A DNA stretch of 64,000 nt from DATGZH01 sp035297265 (GTDB taxonomy: Bacteria > Actinomycetota > Acidimicrobiia > Acidimicrobiales > RAAP-2). The notes under the pieces are model-generated. The model had not been told where the DNA came from and did no database searches. It saw only the letters and a program-made list of their open reading frames with translations. Position 1 is the stretch's first letter; every line of letters begins with the position of its first letter. Below, piece by piece: positions 26,018 through 34,904 of the stretch. Where the stretch lies: the NCBI GenBank assembly GCA_035297265.1, contig DATGZH010000049.1:1-64000 (forward strand), read 5' to 3'. Made by a program: the position numbers and the translations under genes.

Positions 26018-26362
26018 TCAATGAAGGTGGTCTTGCCAGTCCGCCGGCACACGTCCGGCGGGACCAGGGACCGGCTGGTCGAGCGGATGGTGCTCGGGCG
26101 CGACCAATGTTGGCCCGTCGAGGAACCGCTCGGTGTCGTAATCCCAGAACCAGCTCTCATCAGGCTCAAAACTCCGGATCAGCGTGTGACCGGACGTCCG
26201 GGCGTGGCTGGTGGCGTGCTGGCTCGGTGAGGTGTCGCAACAACCGATGTGACCACAGGTCGCACAGCGCCGGAGGTGGAGCCACCAGCCGTCACTGGCC
26301 AAGCACTCAACGCAGCCAGTGCCGCTGGGCGGCGCCGTCGTGTCGATTCGGGATTCGGGCAT
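26018..26362 (-). CDS. UBP-type zinc-finger protein
   Basis: This is a protein of about 114 aa. The ATG at 26362 shares its A with the upstream TGA stop; a TTG three bases earlier is the alternative. The domain reads GCVECLASDGWWLHLRRCATC, GHIGCCDTSPSQHATSHARTSGH and ESWFWDYDTERFL. This is the full zf-UBP pattern (CxxC...G.W.HLR.C..CGH.GCCD.S...HA..H....H) with its zinc-ligand Cys and His. In eukaryotes this fold binds the ubiquitin C-terminus; stand-alone bacterial versions are uncharacterised. It is translationally coupled to the oxidoreductase gene. Confidence 0.9.
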   Translation of the reverse strand: MPESRIDTTAPPSGTGCVECLASDGWWLHLRRCATCGHIGCCDTSPSQHATSHARTSGHTLIRSFEPDESWFWDYDTERFLDGPTLVAPEHHPLDQPVPGPAGRVPADWQDHLH

Positions 26363-28233
26363 CAAGGGATCCTTTCTCGGTCTGCCGCGCTTGGGACGGT
26401 GACGCTTCGGGCATCGGCGGATGGCGTGTCGGCGACGGCCAGCCCGGACGCCTGGAGGCGATCGAAGACGAGCCGGACGGCCATCGAACCCTCCCCGATC
26501 GCCGTCGCCACGCGCTTGATGGACTTACTTCGGGCGTCGCCCACGCAGAAGACGCCCGGTCGGCTGGTCTCCAAGAGGAGTGGCGCCTGACCAGGCCTTT
26601 CGAGGGACGACAGCGGAATGTCGGCTCCCGTCAACAAGAAGCCGTCCTCGTCCTCGGCGAGCTGTCCCTCCAGCCACCCGGTGCAGGGTTTGGCGCCGAT
26701 GAAGACGAAGAGCCCACTGATCGGCTGGACCGAGGTCTGCCCCGAGCGGTTGTCCCGGAACTCGACGCCTCGGAGGACCTCCTCGCCGACGAGCGCGGTG
26801 ACCTCGGTGTTGACCGACAAGGTGATCCGGGGCTCGCGCTCGATCTGGTCGATCAGGTACCACGACATCGAGTGGGCGAGGGACTCTCCTCGGATGACCA
26901 GCCGGACGTGGCTGCAGGTCCGGGCCAAGAAGAGAGCGGCCTGGCCGGCGGAGTTTCCCCCGCCCACGATGACGGCCGGTCCAGCGGCACAGGCCAGGGC
27001 CTCCATTTGGGTCGCCGCGTAGTAGACGCCGACACCCTCGAAGTCGGCGAGCCGGTCCAGATCGAGTCGGTTGTATTGCGCCCCGGTGGCGATGATGACG
27101 GCTTTCGCCGTGACCACCTCGTCCCCTTCGAAACGCACGTGATGAGCGTTGCCGTCCGACGACAAGCCGATGGCCTTGGATCCCAGCTGGATGCGGACCC
27201 CGAACTTCTTCGCCTGGAGCGTCCCGCGAGCCGTCAGCTCGTCGCCCGACAAGCCGGCTGGGAAACCCAGGTAGTTCTCGATGCGCGACGACGTGCCCGC
27301 CTGGCCCCCCAGGGCGGCATCCTCGGCCAGCGTGGTCGTCATCCCCTCCGACGCGCCATAGACGGCGGCGGAGAGACCGGCCGGTCCAGCACCCACGACG
27401 AGGAGATCGCAGACCACCGACCGGTCCTCCTCGGACACGCCGACCAGTCCGAGCGCGGCGAGCAGGACACGGCTGTCGGGGTTGCGCAACAGCGAACCAC
27501 CTGGGACGACCACCAGTGGTAGATCGGCGAGCGGCACGTCGAGCTCCCGCAGCAGGGCCTCGGCCGCCGGCGAGCCCTCCAGCTCGAGCCACCGAAAGGA
27601 CAGGCGGTTGCGGGCCAGGACCCCAAGGAGCCTGCGGGTCTCGCCGTCGAATCGCGATCCGACGAGGGTGAGCCCGGACCCCCGCTGGGTCAACCGGGCG
27701 TGACGGACCAGGAACGTCCGCAGAAGGAGCTCGCTGAGATCAGGCTCCTGGGCCATGACGGTCCGCACCTGTTGGGCCGGGACCCGCAGGATGCGCCCGG
27801 CGGCCGTCGCCCTCGCCGTGAGGAACACACGCTGACCGGTCAGCAGGCCGATCTCCCCCAGGAACTCCCGGGGTCCGTAGTCGATAACGACGGTCTCGTT
27901 CGGTGTGTCGTGGAACTCGACGATGGCGATCCGGCCCGCCAACACCACGATGAGGTCGTAGCCCGCGTCCCCGTCGGCGAACAGAACGTCACCGGGGTCG
28001 ACGTCGGATTCGGTGCCATAGCGAGCGAGCGCGGCCAGTTGCGCCTCGCCGAGCAGGGGGCGATTGTCGGCGGCCTCTGGAACGAGCTCCGTGGGACGCG
28101 GCCGGTCCGCGCCGAGCCGATCGCTGCCGCCGCCCGCATCGGACTGGCCGTCATCCCCATGGGACTGGTTCTCAGGCGCCATACCGTCGGTCCTCACGCC
28201 TTCCATTTCAGGCCCACTCCCCGGCCCGGTCAA
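26362..28233 (-). CDS. cNMP-binding/thioredoxin-reductase-like fusion
   Basis: This is a 623-aa protein. A cyclic-nucleotide-binding domain (about 60-175) includes GDVLFADGDAGYDLIVVLAG and EFLGEIGLLTGQ. A thioredoxin/glutaredoxin-like middle (about 200-270) and a class II flavin oxidoreductase (about 285-600) follow. The oxidoreductase has the FAD motif GAGPAGLSAAVYGASEG, the NADPH motif VGGGNSAGQAA and a distal FVCVGD-like VFCVGDARS. Where thioredoxin reductases carry CATC, this one has YYAATQ (about 405-409), so the redox disulfide is missing. The start may lie a few codons downstream. Such fusions recur in actinobacteria beside zf-UBP genes. The substrate and the cyclic nucleotide are unknown. 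Confidence 0.85.
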   Translation of the reverse strand: MTGPGSGPEMEGVRTDGMAPENQSHGDDGQSDAGGGSDRLGADRPRPTELVPEAADNRPLLGEAQLAALARYGTESDVDPGDVLFADGDAGYDLIVVLAGRIAIVEFHDTPNETVVIDYGPREFLGEIGLLTGQRVFLTARATAAGRILRVPAQQVRTVMAQEPDLSELLLRTFLVRHARLTQRGSGLTLVGSRFDGETRRLLGVLARNRLSFRWLELEGSPAAEALLRELDVPLADLPLVVVPGGSLLRNPDSRVLLAALGLVGVSEEDRSVVCDLLVVGAGPAGLSAAVYGASEGMTTTLAEDAALGGQAGTSSRIENYLGFPAGLSGDELTARGTLQAKKFGVRIQLGSKAIGLSSDGNAHHVRFEGDEVVTAKAVIIATGAQYNRLDLDRLADFEGVGVYYAATQMEALACAAGPAVIVGGGNSAGQAALFLARTCSHVRLVIRGESLAHSMSWYLIDQIEREPRITLSVNTEVTALVGEEVLRGVEFRDNRSGQTSVQPISGLFVFIGAKPCTGWLEGQLAEDEDGFLLTGADIPLSSLERPGQAPLLLETSRPGVFCVGDARSKSIKRVATAIGEGSMAVRLVFDRLQASGLAVADTPSADARSVTVPSAADRERIP

Positions 28234-28323
28234 AGTAGGTCTATGAGGTGACCGTTGGCGGACGGGCCCGTGTCACCCCTACTGGAATCTCCCGGGGTGC
28301 GGGCCGCCCCATCGGCGTGTTGC

Positions 28324-28590
28324 TCAAAGAGGCACCTGCCAGGTGAGCGAGGTCCCGCCCATTTGAGGGCTCTCGACGGCCCCGACCTGCTCGACCGTGC
28401 CGACGGCCTCTTGGGCGAGGATGCGGCCGTCGGTCACCTCGGGAACGCCGCCTTTCAAGATGTGCAGGTCCGTCCCGCAGATCGTTGTGGCGTCTACCCG
28501 GACGATGGCGTCGGTGTCGGCCTGGATGGCGGGCTTGGGGACTTCCTCCCACGCCTTCTGGCCCCGACCGTGGTAGACGAGCGCTCGCAT
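28324..28590 (-). pseudogene. zinc alcohol dehydrogenase, N-terminal fragment
   Basis: The 88-aa product opens like a zinc-dependent alcohol dehydrogenase: MRALVYHGRGQKAWEEVPKP, IVRVDATTICGTDLHILKG and VPEVTDGRIL. The normal GHE zinc motif is replaced by AQE, and after GTVEQVGA the protein ends in 18 unrelated residues instead of the remaining 250 or so. The Rossmann domain is absent, so this is a truncated gene. It starts back to back with an aldehyde dehydrogenase fragment about 265 bases away. Confidence 0.8.
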
Positions 28591-28856
28591 GATGCCTCCT
28601 CAGTGCCGCGGCTACGGCCCCTGTCCGCCATGAGCCGGGTCGGTCGTGATGGACAGGGCCGAAAGGCATATCCCAACGCTTCGATGGGCCGTTCGCCTCT
28701 GTTCGACGGAGGGCCGGATCCGTAACGTGACAGATGAGCGGTGCCGCACCGATTCCTCTGGAGCAATGCCACGACTGTGATCACTGCCGCCGAGAGCACC
28801 GTTGTCGCTCCGAGCGTCCCATCGACCGCCCCGCGCCAGCCCGGAAGCCCAGAGAG

Positions 28857-29000
28857 GTGAAGCCCCGGTACGGCAACTTCATCGGCGGCCACTCGGTGCC
28901 GCCCGTGCAGGGCCAGTACACCGCCGACATCAGCCCGGCCACCGTCGAGCCCTTCACCGAGGTGGCGCGCTCGACCGCTGAGGACGTCGGCGTCTCGGCC
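28857..29000 (+). pseudogene. aldehyde dehydrogenase, N-terminal fragment
   Basis: From the GTG at 28857 the frame reads KPRYGNFIGGHSVPPVQGQY, then ISPATVEPFTEVARSTAEDV. This is the first 45 or so residues of an ExaC-like acetaldehyde/aldehyde dehydrogenase (family pattern KPRY..FI.G.W.PPV.G.YF.N.SP..G..F.EV.RS...D). Homology stops after AEDV, and the frame runs into unrelated Arg-rich sequence; more than 450 residues, including the catalytic Cys and Glu, are gone. It is a decayed partner of the divergent alcohol dehydrogenase fragment. Confidence 0.75.
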
Positions 29001-29181
29001 CGAGGCGACTCTCTCGACCGGCGGCGAAGGTGCAGAATCCGAAGAGTGACACTCGCCTGCTTCCCGGTGCATCCGGCAACCCTTGCCATGAGAGGGCGGC
29101 CCCGAGCTCACGCTGACGTAGCCAGGTGAGGGCAGACGAGTCCGATGAACTCCACCAACTGAAATTTGCAACTCCAAGCTT

Positions 29182-29940
29182 ATGAACAACGTGAATCGGA
29201 TGATGCGGTCGGCTAGGGCCGTGGAGGCATGGCTCTTCGACCTCGACGGCGTGCTCACCGATACCGCGTCAGCACATGCAGCTTCGTGGAAAGAGACCTT
29301 CGATGCATTGCTCGCCGATAGAGCTGGTGCCGGAATGCCCATTCGCCCCTTCGACGCCATCACCGACTATGAGCAGTTCGTGGACGGCAAGCCTCGTCTG
29401 GATGGGGTGCGTTCCTTCCTCTTCTCCCGAGGCATTCATCTCCCCGAGGGCGAACCCGTTGATCGGCCTAATCTCCGGACCGTGAACGGCGTCGGAGCCT
29501 GGAAGAACCGATTGGTGTTACGGATGCTCGCACACGGCGGCATTGTGGCCTTCCCTGGATCGGTGGCGCTCGTTCGGGCTCTAAAGACCGCTGGACGGAA
29601 ACTGGCGGTGGTTTCAGCCAGCGAGAACTGCGCGGCCGTCCTTCAAGCAGCTGGAATCGTCGATCTCTTCGACGTGAATGTGGACGGAGGCGTAAGGTCC
29701 CGACTCGGATTGGCTGGAAAGCCGGCGCCCGATACCTACCTCTACGCCGCCCAGCAACTGGGTACAGAACCCTGCCTCGCTGCTGTTGTGGAGGATGCGC
29801 CAGCTGGCGTCGCGGCCGGACGGGCGGGGCACTTTGGACTGATCGTCGGCGTCAGCCGAGGTGCAACACCCAGCGAGCTGCTCGCTTCGGGTGCCGACCT
29901 CGTCGTCTCCGACCTTGCCGAGTTGCTGGACAAGGTCTAG
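29182..29940 (+). CDS. HAD-family beta-phosphoglucomutase-like protein
   Basis: This 252-aa protein has HAD motif I FDLDGVLTDTASAHAASW (Asp20 and Asp22), motif II VVSASENC, a motif III Lys in GLAGKPAPDTYL and motif IV VVEDAPAGVAAGRAG. A helical cap sits between residues 30 and 110. DLDGVLTDTA..H..SWK matches the beta-phosphoglucomutase/trehalose-phosphatase-like group often fused or adjacent to GH65 enzymes. Here it is first in a plus-strand operon with a GH65 gene 170 bases downstream, so it probably converts the sugar phosphate that enzyme releases. No good ribosome site is seen; the start could be a later ATG. Confidence 0.85.
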   Translation: MNNVNRMMRSARAVEAWLFDLDGVLTDTASAHAASWKETFDALLADRAGAGMPIRPFDAITDYEQFVDGKPRLDGVRSFLFSRGIHLPEGEPVDRPNLRTVNGVGAWKNRLVLRMLAHGGIVAFPGSVALVRALKTAGRKLAVVSASENCAAVLQAAGIVDLFDVNVDGGVRSRLGLAGKPAPDTYLYAAQQLGTEPCLAAVVEDAPAGVAAGRAGHFGLIVGVSRGATPSELLASGADLVVSDLAELLDKV

Positions 29941-29942
29941 CT

Positions 29943-30113
29943 ATGACAACGGGGTCGCTGGAGCGTTTCGTCTTCGTCTCGGGTCGTCTGTCCGACTTGG
30001 ACGCTGGCGTCCTTCTCGCCTTGGGGATGTACGAGGTGGCTGAGAGTCACGGGCGGCATTGGATCAATCCGCATCACGGGCTATCGAATCAATGCGACAG
30101 CACTCGCACGTGA
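29943..30113 (+). CDS. small coupled ORF between HAD and GH65 genes
   Basis: A 56-aa frame starts two bases after the HAD stop, and its TGA overlaps a GTG of the GH65 frame as GTGA. The product opens MTTGSLERFVFVSGRLSDLD and continues AGVLLALGMYEVAESHGRHW. The tight junctions on both sides suggest a real, translationally coupled gene. Alternatively it is the frameshifted N-terminus of a longer GH65 protein. No family is recognised. Confidence 0.45.
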   Translation: MTTGSLERFVFVSGRLSDLDAGVLLALGMYEVAESHGRHWINPHHGLSNQCDSTRT

Positions 30114-32797
30114 CCGCTCGCGTGACAGGTCGGCGCTCTGATCCCAGCGCACTCGAGGCCGGAGGCTCGAAAGACTCCGCTGATCCCAGCCTGCCTGCAG
30201 AGCTCGATAGGCGTTTCGAGGCAATCGTCGTCTGGAACGCTAAGCCAAGGGCCGTGCCTCCTGAGCTGATCGCCCTCGAAGGGATTGGTGTTCCCGTCGT
30301 GGTAGTCGCTCCGTTCAGTTTCGCGACCCCGATGTCCCGGCTGGCCTGGTCAACAACGAGTGCGGTTGCCGGATTTGCGACTGAAGAGCGCGGTGGAGCC
30401 GACGACCCACTAGTGGATATGAACGACGACGACTTTGCCCTCGGCGAAACCGAGGACGTCTTGTCGTTCGTCTTACGGGAGCTTTGGAAGCGCGGGGTCA
30501 CTCCAGGTGGAGTGCTGCTACTGATCGACGGAGCCGTGGAACTGCCCCAGCTACCACTGACCGGCGTGCTTCGCGATGCGGTCGCTGCCGTGACCGGTCC
30601 CCGTCACCCACCGCCTCCGGAAGGTGTCGTCTCACTCACCGGAGGTGATCCACGCCTGCACCAAGTTCTGGCCGATCAACTGGTTCGCCGGCGGCGCGGT
30701 TCCCTTCCGGAGTTCGACGGTCCACCCGGATGGTCCCTAGTCGTCGAGGGTTCGGACCACCAGCACGAACGGGTTCACGCGAGTCTCCTCACAGTCGCCA
30801 ATGGGTATCTGGGCATGACCGGCGCACCCGTATCACCTGTGTCGAGCCAGGAACCGCTGGTGCTCGTGGCTGGCGTTTATGACGGAGAGGGCGCCGAGAC
30901 GCGCCTCCTCACCGGCCCGGGAGTCTTCAAGCTGACGGGAACCCGCTCTCGTGACGGCTCGTCAGCACAGGTCAAACGACGCCTCGATCTGCGATCGGGG
31001 GTGCTCTACGAGCGGGCCACGGTCGAAGCTGGAACTGTTGAAAGTGTGCGGTTCGCATCGCTGGCCCAGCCAGGCACGGCGATCCTGCGGGTCCGATGTC
31101 CGAAGGGATTCCGGGCGCGACTACGTCTCCAGCCGCCCGCGGAAGATCCGGTCCATGACGAGGGCCGGGATGGGGGTTCCTGCTGGATGCGAGTCGCCGC
31201 GACCACGGGTGGGATCGTGGCCGCCGCCACGCAGACTCGGACTCGCGCCGGAGCTCGGGGCAGCACACTCGACCGCTTCGCCGTTTACCGAGGTGATCCC
31301 GACGACCTTCCCGAACGTTCATCACTCATCGAGGACCTGGCACGGCTCAGCCATAGTGGCTTCGATCGACTGTTCTCCGAGCATCGTCAGGCATGGGCCG
31401 AGCGATGGGAAGACGCCGATGTCATAATCGAAGGCGACGACGAGTTGCAGCTTGCTGTGAGGTTCGCGCTGTTCCACCTGATGGGATCGGTCGCAGACAC
31501 CAACGAAGCCGCCGTCGGTGCTAGGGGCCTGAGCGGGACCGGCTATCGGGGCCACGTATTCTGGGACGCCGATGCTTTCGTCCTGCCCTTCTTTGCAGCC
31601 ACCCATCCGCCTTCGGCCCGGGCGATGCTCGAATATCGGTGGCGGAGGCTGTCAGCCGCGATGATGGCGGCGCAGGACGGCGGCCATGCCGGCGCTCGGT
31701 TCCCCTGGGAATCGGCGCGTACCGGCTACGACGTAACGCCCCGGCGTATCCTGGACCGTTCAGGACGGGTTATCACCGTTCGAACTGGCCAGCTCGAGGA
31801 ACATATCGTCAGCGAGGTGGCATGGGCGACGCGTTGCTATATGGATTGGTCGGGTGACACGGAGTTCGCCCTGGGGCCGGGCCGGCGGATCCTGACCGAG
31901 ACGGCCCGTTACTGGGCATCGAGGATCCGACTGGAGCCGGATGGCCTCGCCCACATCTTCGGCGTCATCGGGCCGGACGAGTATCACGAGCCGGTCGATG
32001 ACAACGCGTTCACGAATGTCATGGCTCGGTGGAACCTACGACAAGCAGCGGCTGATCCTGTCGACGCTGTGGAAGAGAGCGAAAGATGCCGCTGGCTTGA
32101 GCTTGCCGATGCTCTCGTTGATGGCTACGACCCTGACACGGGCGTCTACGAGCAGTTCGCCGGATTCAATCAGCTCGAACCGCTCATCATCGAGGAAGTG
32201 GCACCTCGCCGTCCTATCGCCGCCGACCTCTTGCTGGGGGGAGATCGCGTGGCCAGGGCACAAGTTGTCAAGCAGGCTGATGTCCTTCTCCTTTACCACC
32301 TGGTCCCAGACGAGATGGTGCCCGGCAGTCTTGAACCTAACCTCCGTTTCTACGAACCCCGGACGGCACACGGCAGCTCCCTCTCTCCGGCAACGCACGC
32401 CCTGGTCCAAGGACGGACGCGAGACTTTGATCGTGCCCTCGAGTCGCTGCATCTTGCTTCGCGGATCGACCTGGATGACCTGACCGGCACCACCGCAAGC
32501 GGGCTACATGTGGCCACCATGGGCGGCCTTTGGCAGGCCCTTGCCTTCGGGTTCGCCGGGCTTCGCCCCCATCACGGGGTACTCCATGTCGACCCGGTCC
32601 TACCCCCGTCGTGGTCGGCCCTGGCAATGCCCGTGCGGTTCCACGGCAGCAGGGTCCGTATTCGAAAGGAGCGGGCTCAGCTCACCATTGATACGAGCCA
32701 ACCCATCGACCTCATGGTGGGATCGAGGCGCTTCGACTCGGTCTCGGGCCGGCTCGAGCTTCGTCGTCGCGGATCGGAGTGGGAACCCAGCACATGA
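30110..32797 (+). CDS. GH65-family disaccharide phosphorylase/hydrolase
   Basis: This is a protein of about 895 aa. An N-terminal segment (about 1-200) resembles no standard GH65 part. A beta-sandwich (about 215-400) contains ERVHASLLTVANGYLGMTGA. The (alpha/alpha)6 catalytic barrel has GHVFWDADAFVLPFF, FPWESA and the general-acid motif GPDEYHEPVDDNAFTN with Glu624. KQADVLLLYHLVP and EPRTAHGSSLSPATHA complete the family signature. The family includes trehalose, maltose and kojibiose phosphorylases and trehalases; WDAD replaces the usual WDTE. The HAD neighbour favours a phosphorylase yielding beta-glucose 1-phosphate. I prefer the GTG at 30110, coupled to the upstream small ORF; earlier in-frame TTG and ATG codons are possible. 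Confidence 0.85.
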   Translation: MTARVTGRRSDPSALEAGGSKDSADPSLPAELDRRFEAIVVWNAKPRAVPPELIALEGIGVPVVVVAPFSFATPMSRLAWSTTSAVAGFATEERGGADDPLVDMNDDDFALGETEDVLSFVLRELWKRGVTPGGVLLLIDGAVELPQLPLTGVLRDAVAAVTGPRHPPPPEGVVSLTGGDPRLHQVLADQLVRRRRGSLPEFDGPPGWSLVVEGSDHQHERVHASLLTVANGYLGMTGAPVSPVSSQEPLVLVAGVYDGEGAETRLLTGPGVFKLTGTRSRDGSSAQVKRRLDLRSGVLYERATVEAGTVESVRFASLAQPGTAILRVRCPKGFRARLRLQPPAEDPVHDEGRDGGSCWMRVAATTGGIVAAATQTRTRAGARGSTLDRFAVYRGDPDDLPERSSLIEDLARLSHSGFDRLFSEHRQAWAERWEDADVIIEGDDELQLAVRFALFHLMGSVADTNEAAVGARGLSGTGYRGHVFWDADAFVLPFFAATHPPSARAMLEYRWRRLSAAMMAAQDGGHAGARFPWESARTGYDVTPRRILDRSGRVITVRTGQLEEHIVSEVAWATRCYMDWSGDTEFALGPGRRILTETARYWASRIRLEPDGLAHIFGVIGPDEYHEPVDDNAFTNVMARWNLRQAAADPVDAVEESERCRWLELADALVDGYDPDTGVYEQFAGFNQLEPLIIEEVAPRRPIAADLLLGGDRVARAQVVKQADVLLLYHLVPDEMVPGSLEPNLRFYEPRTAHGSSLSPATHALVQGRTRDFDRALESLHLASRIDLDDLTGTTASGLHVATMGGLWQALAFGFAGLRPHHGVLHVDPVLPPSWSALAMPVRFHGSRVRIRKERAQLTIDTSQPIDLMVGSRRFDSVSGRLELRRRGSEWEPST

Positions 32798-33546
32798 GCA
32801 AGATCATCGCTGCCATCGATAACTCAGCAGCTTCACGGCCTGTCTTGGCAATGGCCCGTGCTGTGGCGTTGGCGTTGGATGCTTCGCTCGAGGTCCTGCA
32901 TGTCGTCGAGGACGGCGATGAAACGGCGCGCGCTGCTGCTCAAGCAAGCGGCGTACCACTGCGCACCTTGACCGGCGACCCAATGGCGGTGCTTTCAACC
33001 GAAATGGACGCAGAGGATGTCTCAGTTCTCGTCATTGGAGCCCGCGGCAGACCTGCCGGCCGCCGACCGGCCGGCCATCTGGTGATGAGCCTGGCCACCC
33101 GGAGCGACAAACCGATCGTGGTCGTTCCGCCTCAGTTCCAACCTCCCGATCACCTCAGTACTGTTCTCGTGGCCATGGAAGGAACGCCGGGCAAGGCCCG
33201 AGCCCTTCAACGGACTATCGAGGTTTCGCTCAGCGCCGGGCTTCAGATCGCCGTGATCCATGTCCAAGACGAGAACCACGTACCGAGCTTCTCAGACCAA
33301 GTGCAGCATGAAACCGAGGCCTACGCGAAGGAGTTCCTTGCCAGACACAAAGTAGCGGCGTCTGGGATTCGCCTTGAGCTACGGGTGGGCGATCCGGCCA
33401 CGGAGCTGCTCTCTGCAGCCCAGTCAGAGGGAGCCGACTTGGTCGCCGTTGGTTGGCCTCACTCGGACGATCCCAATCGAGGAGCAGTGGCACGTGAAAT
33501 TCTCAACCGCAGTCCGATTGCGGTCCTCTTGATGGCTTTGAGTTAG
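32794..33546 (+). CDS. tandem universal stress protein
   Basis: This is a 250-aa protein with two UspA-like halves. The first (about 1-115) has SKIIAAIDNSAASRPVLAMA, an alpha/beta alternation and a nucleotide-binding-like GARGRPAGRRPAGHLVMSLA. The second (about 120-250) includes STVLVAMEGTPGKARALQRT and ADLVAVGWPHSDD. The ATG at 32794 overlaps the GH65 stop as ATGA, so expression is coupled to sugar metabolism. USPs of this type bind ATP and are induced in hypoxia or starvation. The second half lacks a clean G-2x-G-9x-G motif. Confidence 0.85.
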   Translation: MSKIIAAIDNSAASRPVLAMARAVALALDASLEVLHVVEDGDETARAAAQASGVPLRTLTGDPMAVLSTEMDAEDVSVLVIGARGRPAGRRPAGHLVMSLATRSDKPIVVVPPQFQPPDHLSTVLVAMEGTPGKARALQRTIEVSLSAGLQIAVIHVQDENHVPSFSDQVQHETEAYAKEFLARHKVAASGIRLELRVGDPATELLSAAQSEGADLVAVGWPHSDDPNRGAVAREILNRSPIAVLLMALS

Positions 33547-33680
33547 GTCAATCCACTTGCGACCTTGCCCGCGATGCGTCTCAACCTGAAAGGGTGGGGA
33601 CAGCAGACCGGACGGATCTCCTGGCGGAGGGTAGGTTCAGGCGGTAGAAGGGGAGCCTGGAACTTGCGAGGGAGGGCCCT

Positions 33681-34841
33681 ATGAGCACCCGAGACGGCCT
33701 CCGCTACATCGACTCCGATGGGCACATCCTCGAGCACCCGACGGCCATGCCCGACTACGCACCGGCCGAGTTCCGGGACCGCATCTGGCACATCGAGACC
33801 GAGGCCGATGGCCAGGAGTGGCTCCACTACGACGGGGACCGCACACCGGCCAACTTCTTGGCCTCAGCAGGCATGGCCGGCGCCTCCGACGAGGAGCGAG
33901 CCGCCGCCTTCCGGGGGGAGCTGCGCTACACCGAAACCAGGCCGGCGGCGTGGAACGCCAAGGCGCGGCTCCAGGACATGGACCAGGACGGCATCGACCT
34001 CGCGGTGCTGTACCCCACCATGCTGCTCGGGCTGCAGAGCAAGACCGACGTTGGCTTCGCCGCCGCGCAGGCCCGGGCCTACAACGACTGGTGCTCCGAC
34101 CACACTCTGGAGGGTGAGGGGCGGCTGTTCGGCGCCGGCGCCGTGCCGCCCATGCACCACCCTGACGATGTCGTTGCGGTGGCGGCCGAGATCCGCCGGG
34201 TGGCCGAGCTCCCTGGGATGGTCTCGGTGTTCATGCGACCGAACCCGTCCGTCGAGTTCAAGCAGTTCAACGACTCGGTCTACGACCCCATCTGGCAGGC
34301 GGCGGCCGACACCGGCCTGCCCATCGCCCTGCACCCGTTCTTCGCCGCCGACCTGCCCGGCGCCGCGGTCGGCATGCAGCTCGGCCCCGGCGTGCTCCTG
34401 CCCCAGGCCATCGCCAACCCCTTCGACGTCATGAGCTCGCTGGCGTTCCTGACCGTCGGCGGAGTGCTGCAGCGCTTCCCGGGCCTCAAGATGATCTTCC
34501 TCGAGGCCAATGGTGGCTGGCTGGTCCCCTGGCTCGAGCGCCTGGACCATCACTGCAAGAAGTTCCAGTGGGAGGTGCCAGATCTCGAACTTCTCCCGTC
34601 GGAGTACTTCCGGCGCCAATGCTGGATCAGCTTCGACCCCGACGAGGCCATGATGGCGATGACCGCACAGTCCCCGCTGGTCGGTGCGGAGCGGATCATC
34701 TGGGCCAGCGACTACCCCCACCCCGACGCCAAGTTCCCCGGAGTCACCGAGGAGCTGGCCGAGGCTCTCGAAGGGCTCAGCTTCGGCCAGAAGAGGGCCA
34801 TCACGTCGGAGAGCGCCATCGCCCTGTATGCGATCGGCTGA
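33681..34841 (+). CDS. amidohydrolase family (Amidohydro_2) protein
   Basis: This is a 386-aa TIM-barrel metal-dependent hydrolase. The N-terminal metal motif is IDSDGHILE, and ARLQDMDQDGIDLAVLYPT gives the family's conserved second strand. LPIALHPFF carries a metal His, and KMIFLEANGGWLVPWLERLDHH a further one. The barrel closes with GAERIIWASDYPHPDAKFPG and its metal Asp. This layout is that of decarboxylase-like ACMSD relatives, which are numerous in actinobacterial catabolic clusters. A GGAGGG lies a few bases before the ATG. It is probably a C-C hydrolase or decarboxylase; the substrate is unknown. Confidence 0.85.
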   Translation: MSTRDGLRYIDSDGHILEHPTAMPDYAPAEFRDRIWHIETEADGQEWLHYDGDRTPANFLASAGMAGASDEERAAAFRGELRYTETRPAAWNAKARLQDMDQDGIDLAVLYPTMLLGLQSKTDVGFAAAQARAYNDWCSDHTLEGEGRLFGAGAVPPMHHPDDVVAVAAEIRRVAELPGMVSVFMRPNPSVEFKQFNDSVYDPIWQAAADTGLPIALHPFFAADLPGAAVGMQLGPGVLLPQAIANPFDVMSSLAFLTVGGVLQRFPGLKMIFLEANGGWLVPWLERLDHHCKKFQWEVPDLELLPSEYFRRQCWISFDPDEAMMAMTAQSPLVGAERIIWASDYPHPDAKFPGVTEELAEALEGLSFGQKRAITSESAIALYAIG

Positions 34842-34904
34842 CCGGAGACCTCACGACGAGCACCGCACCCCCTACCATCCGCGGCGGTCGCCCTCGAACT
34901 GCGA

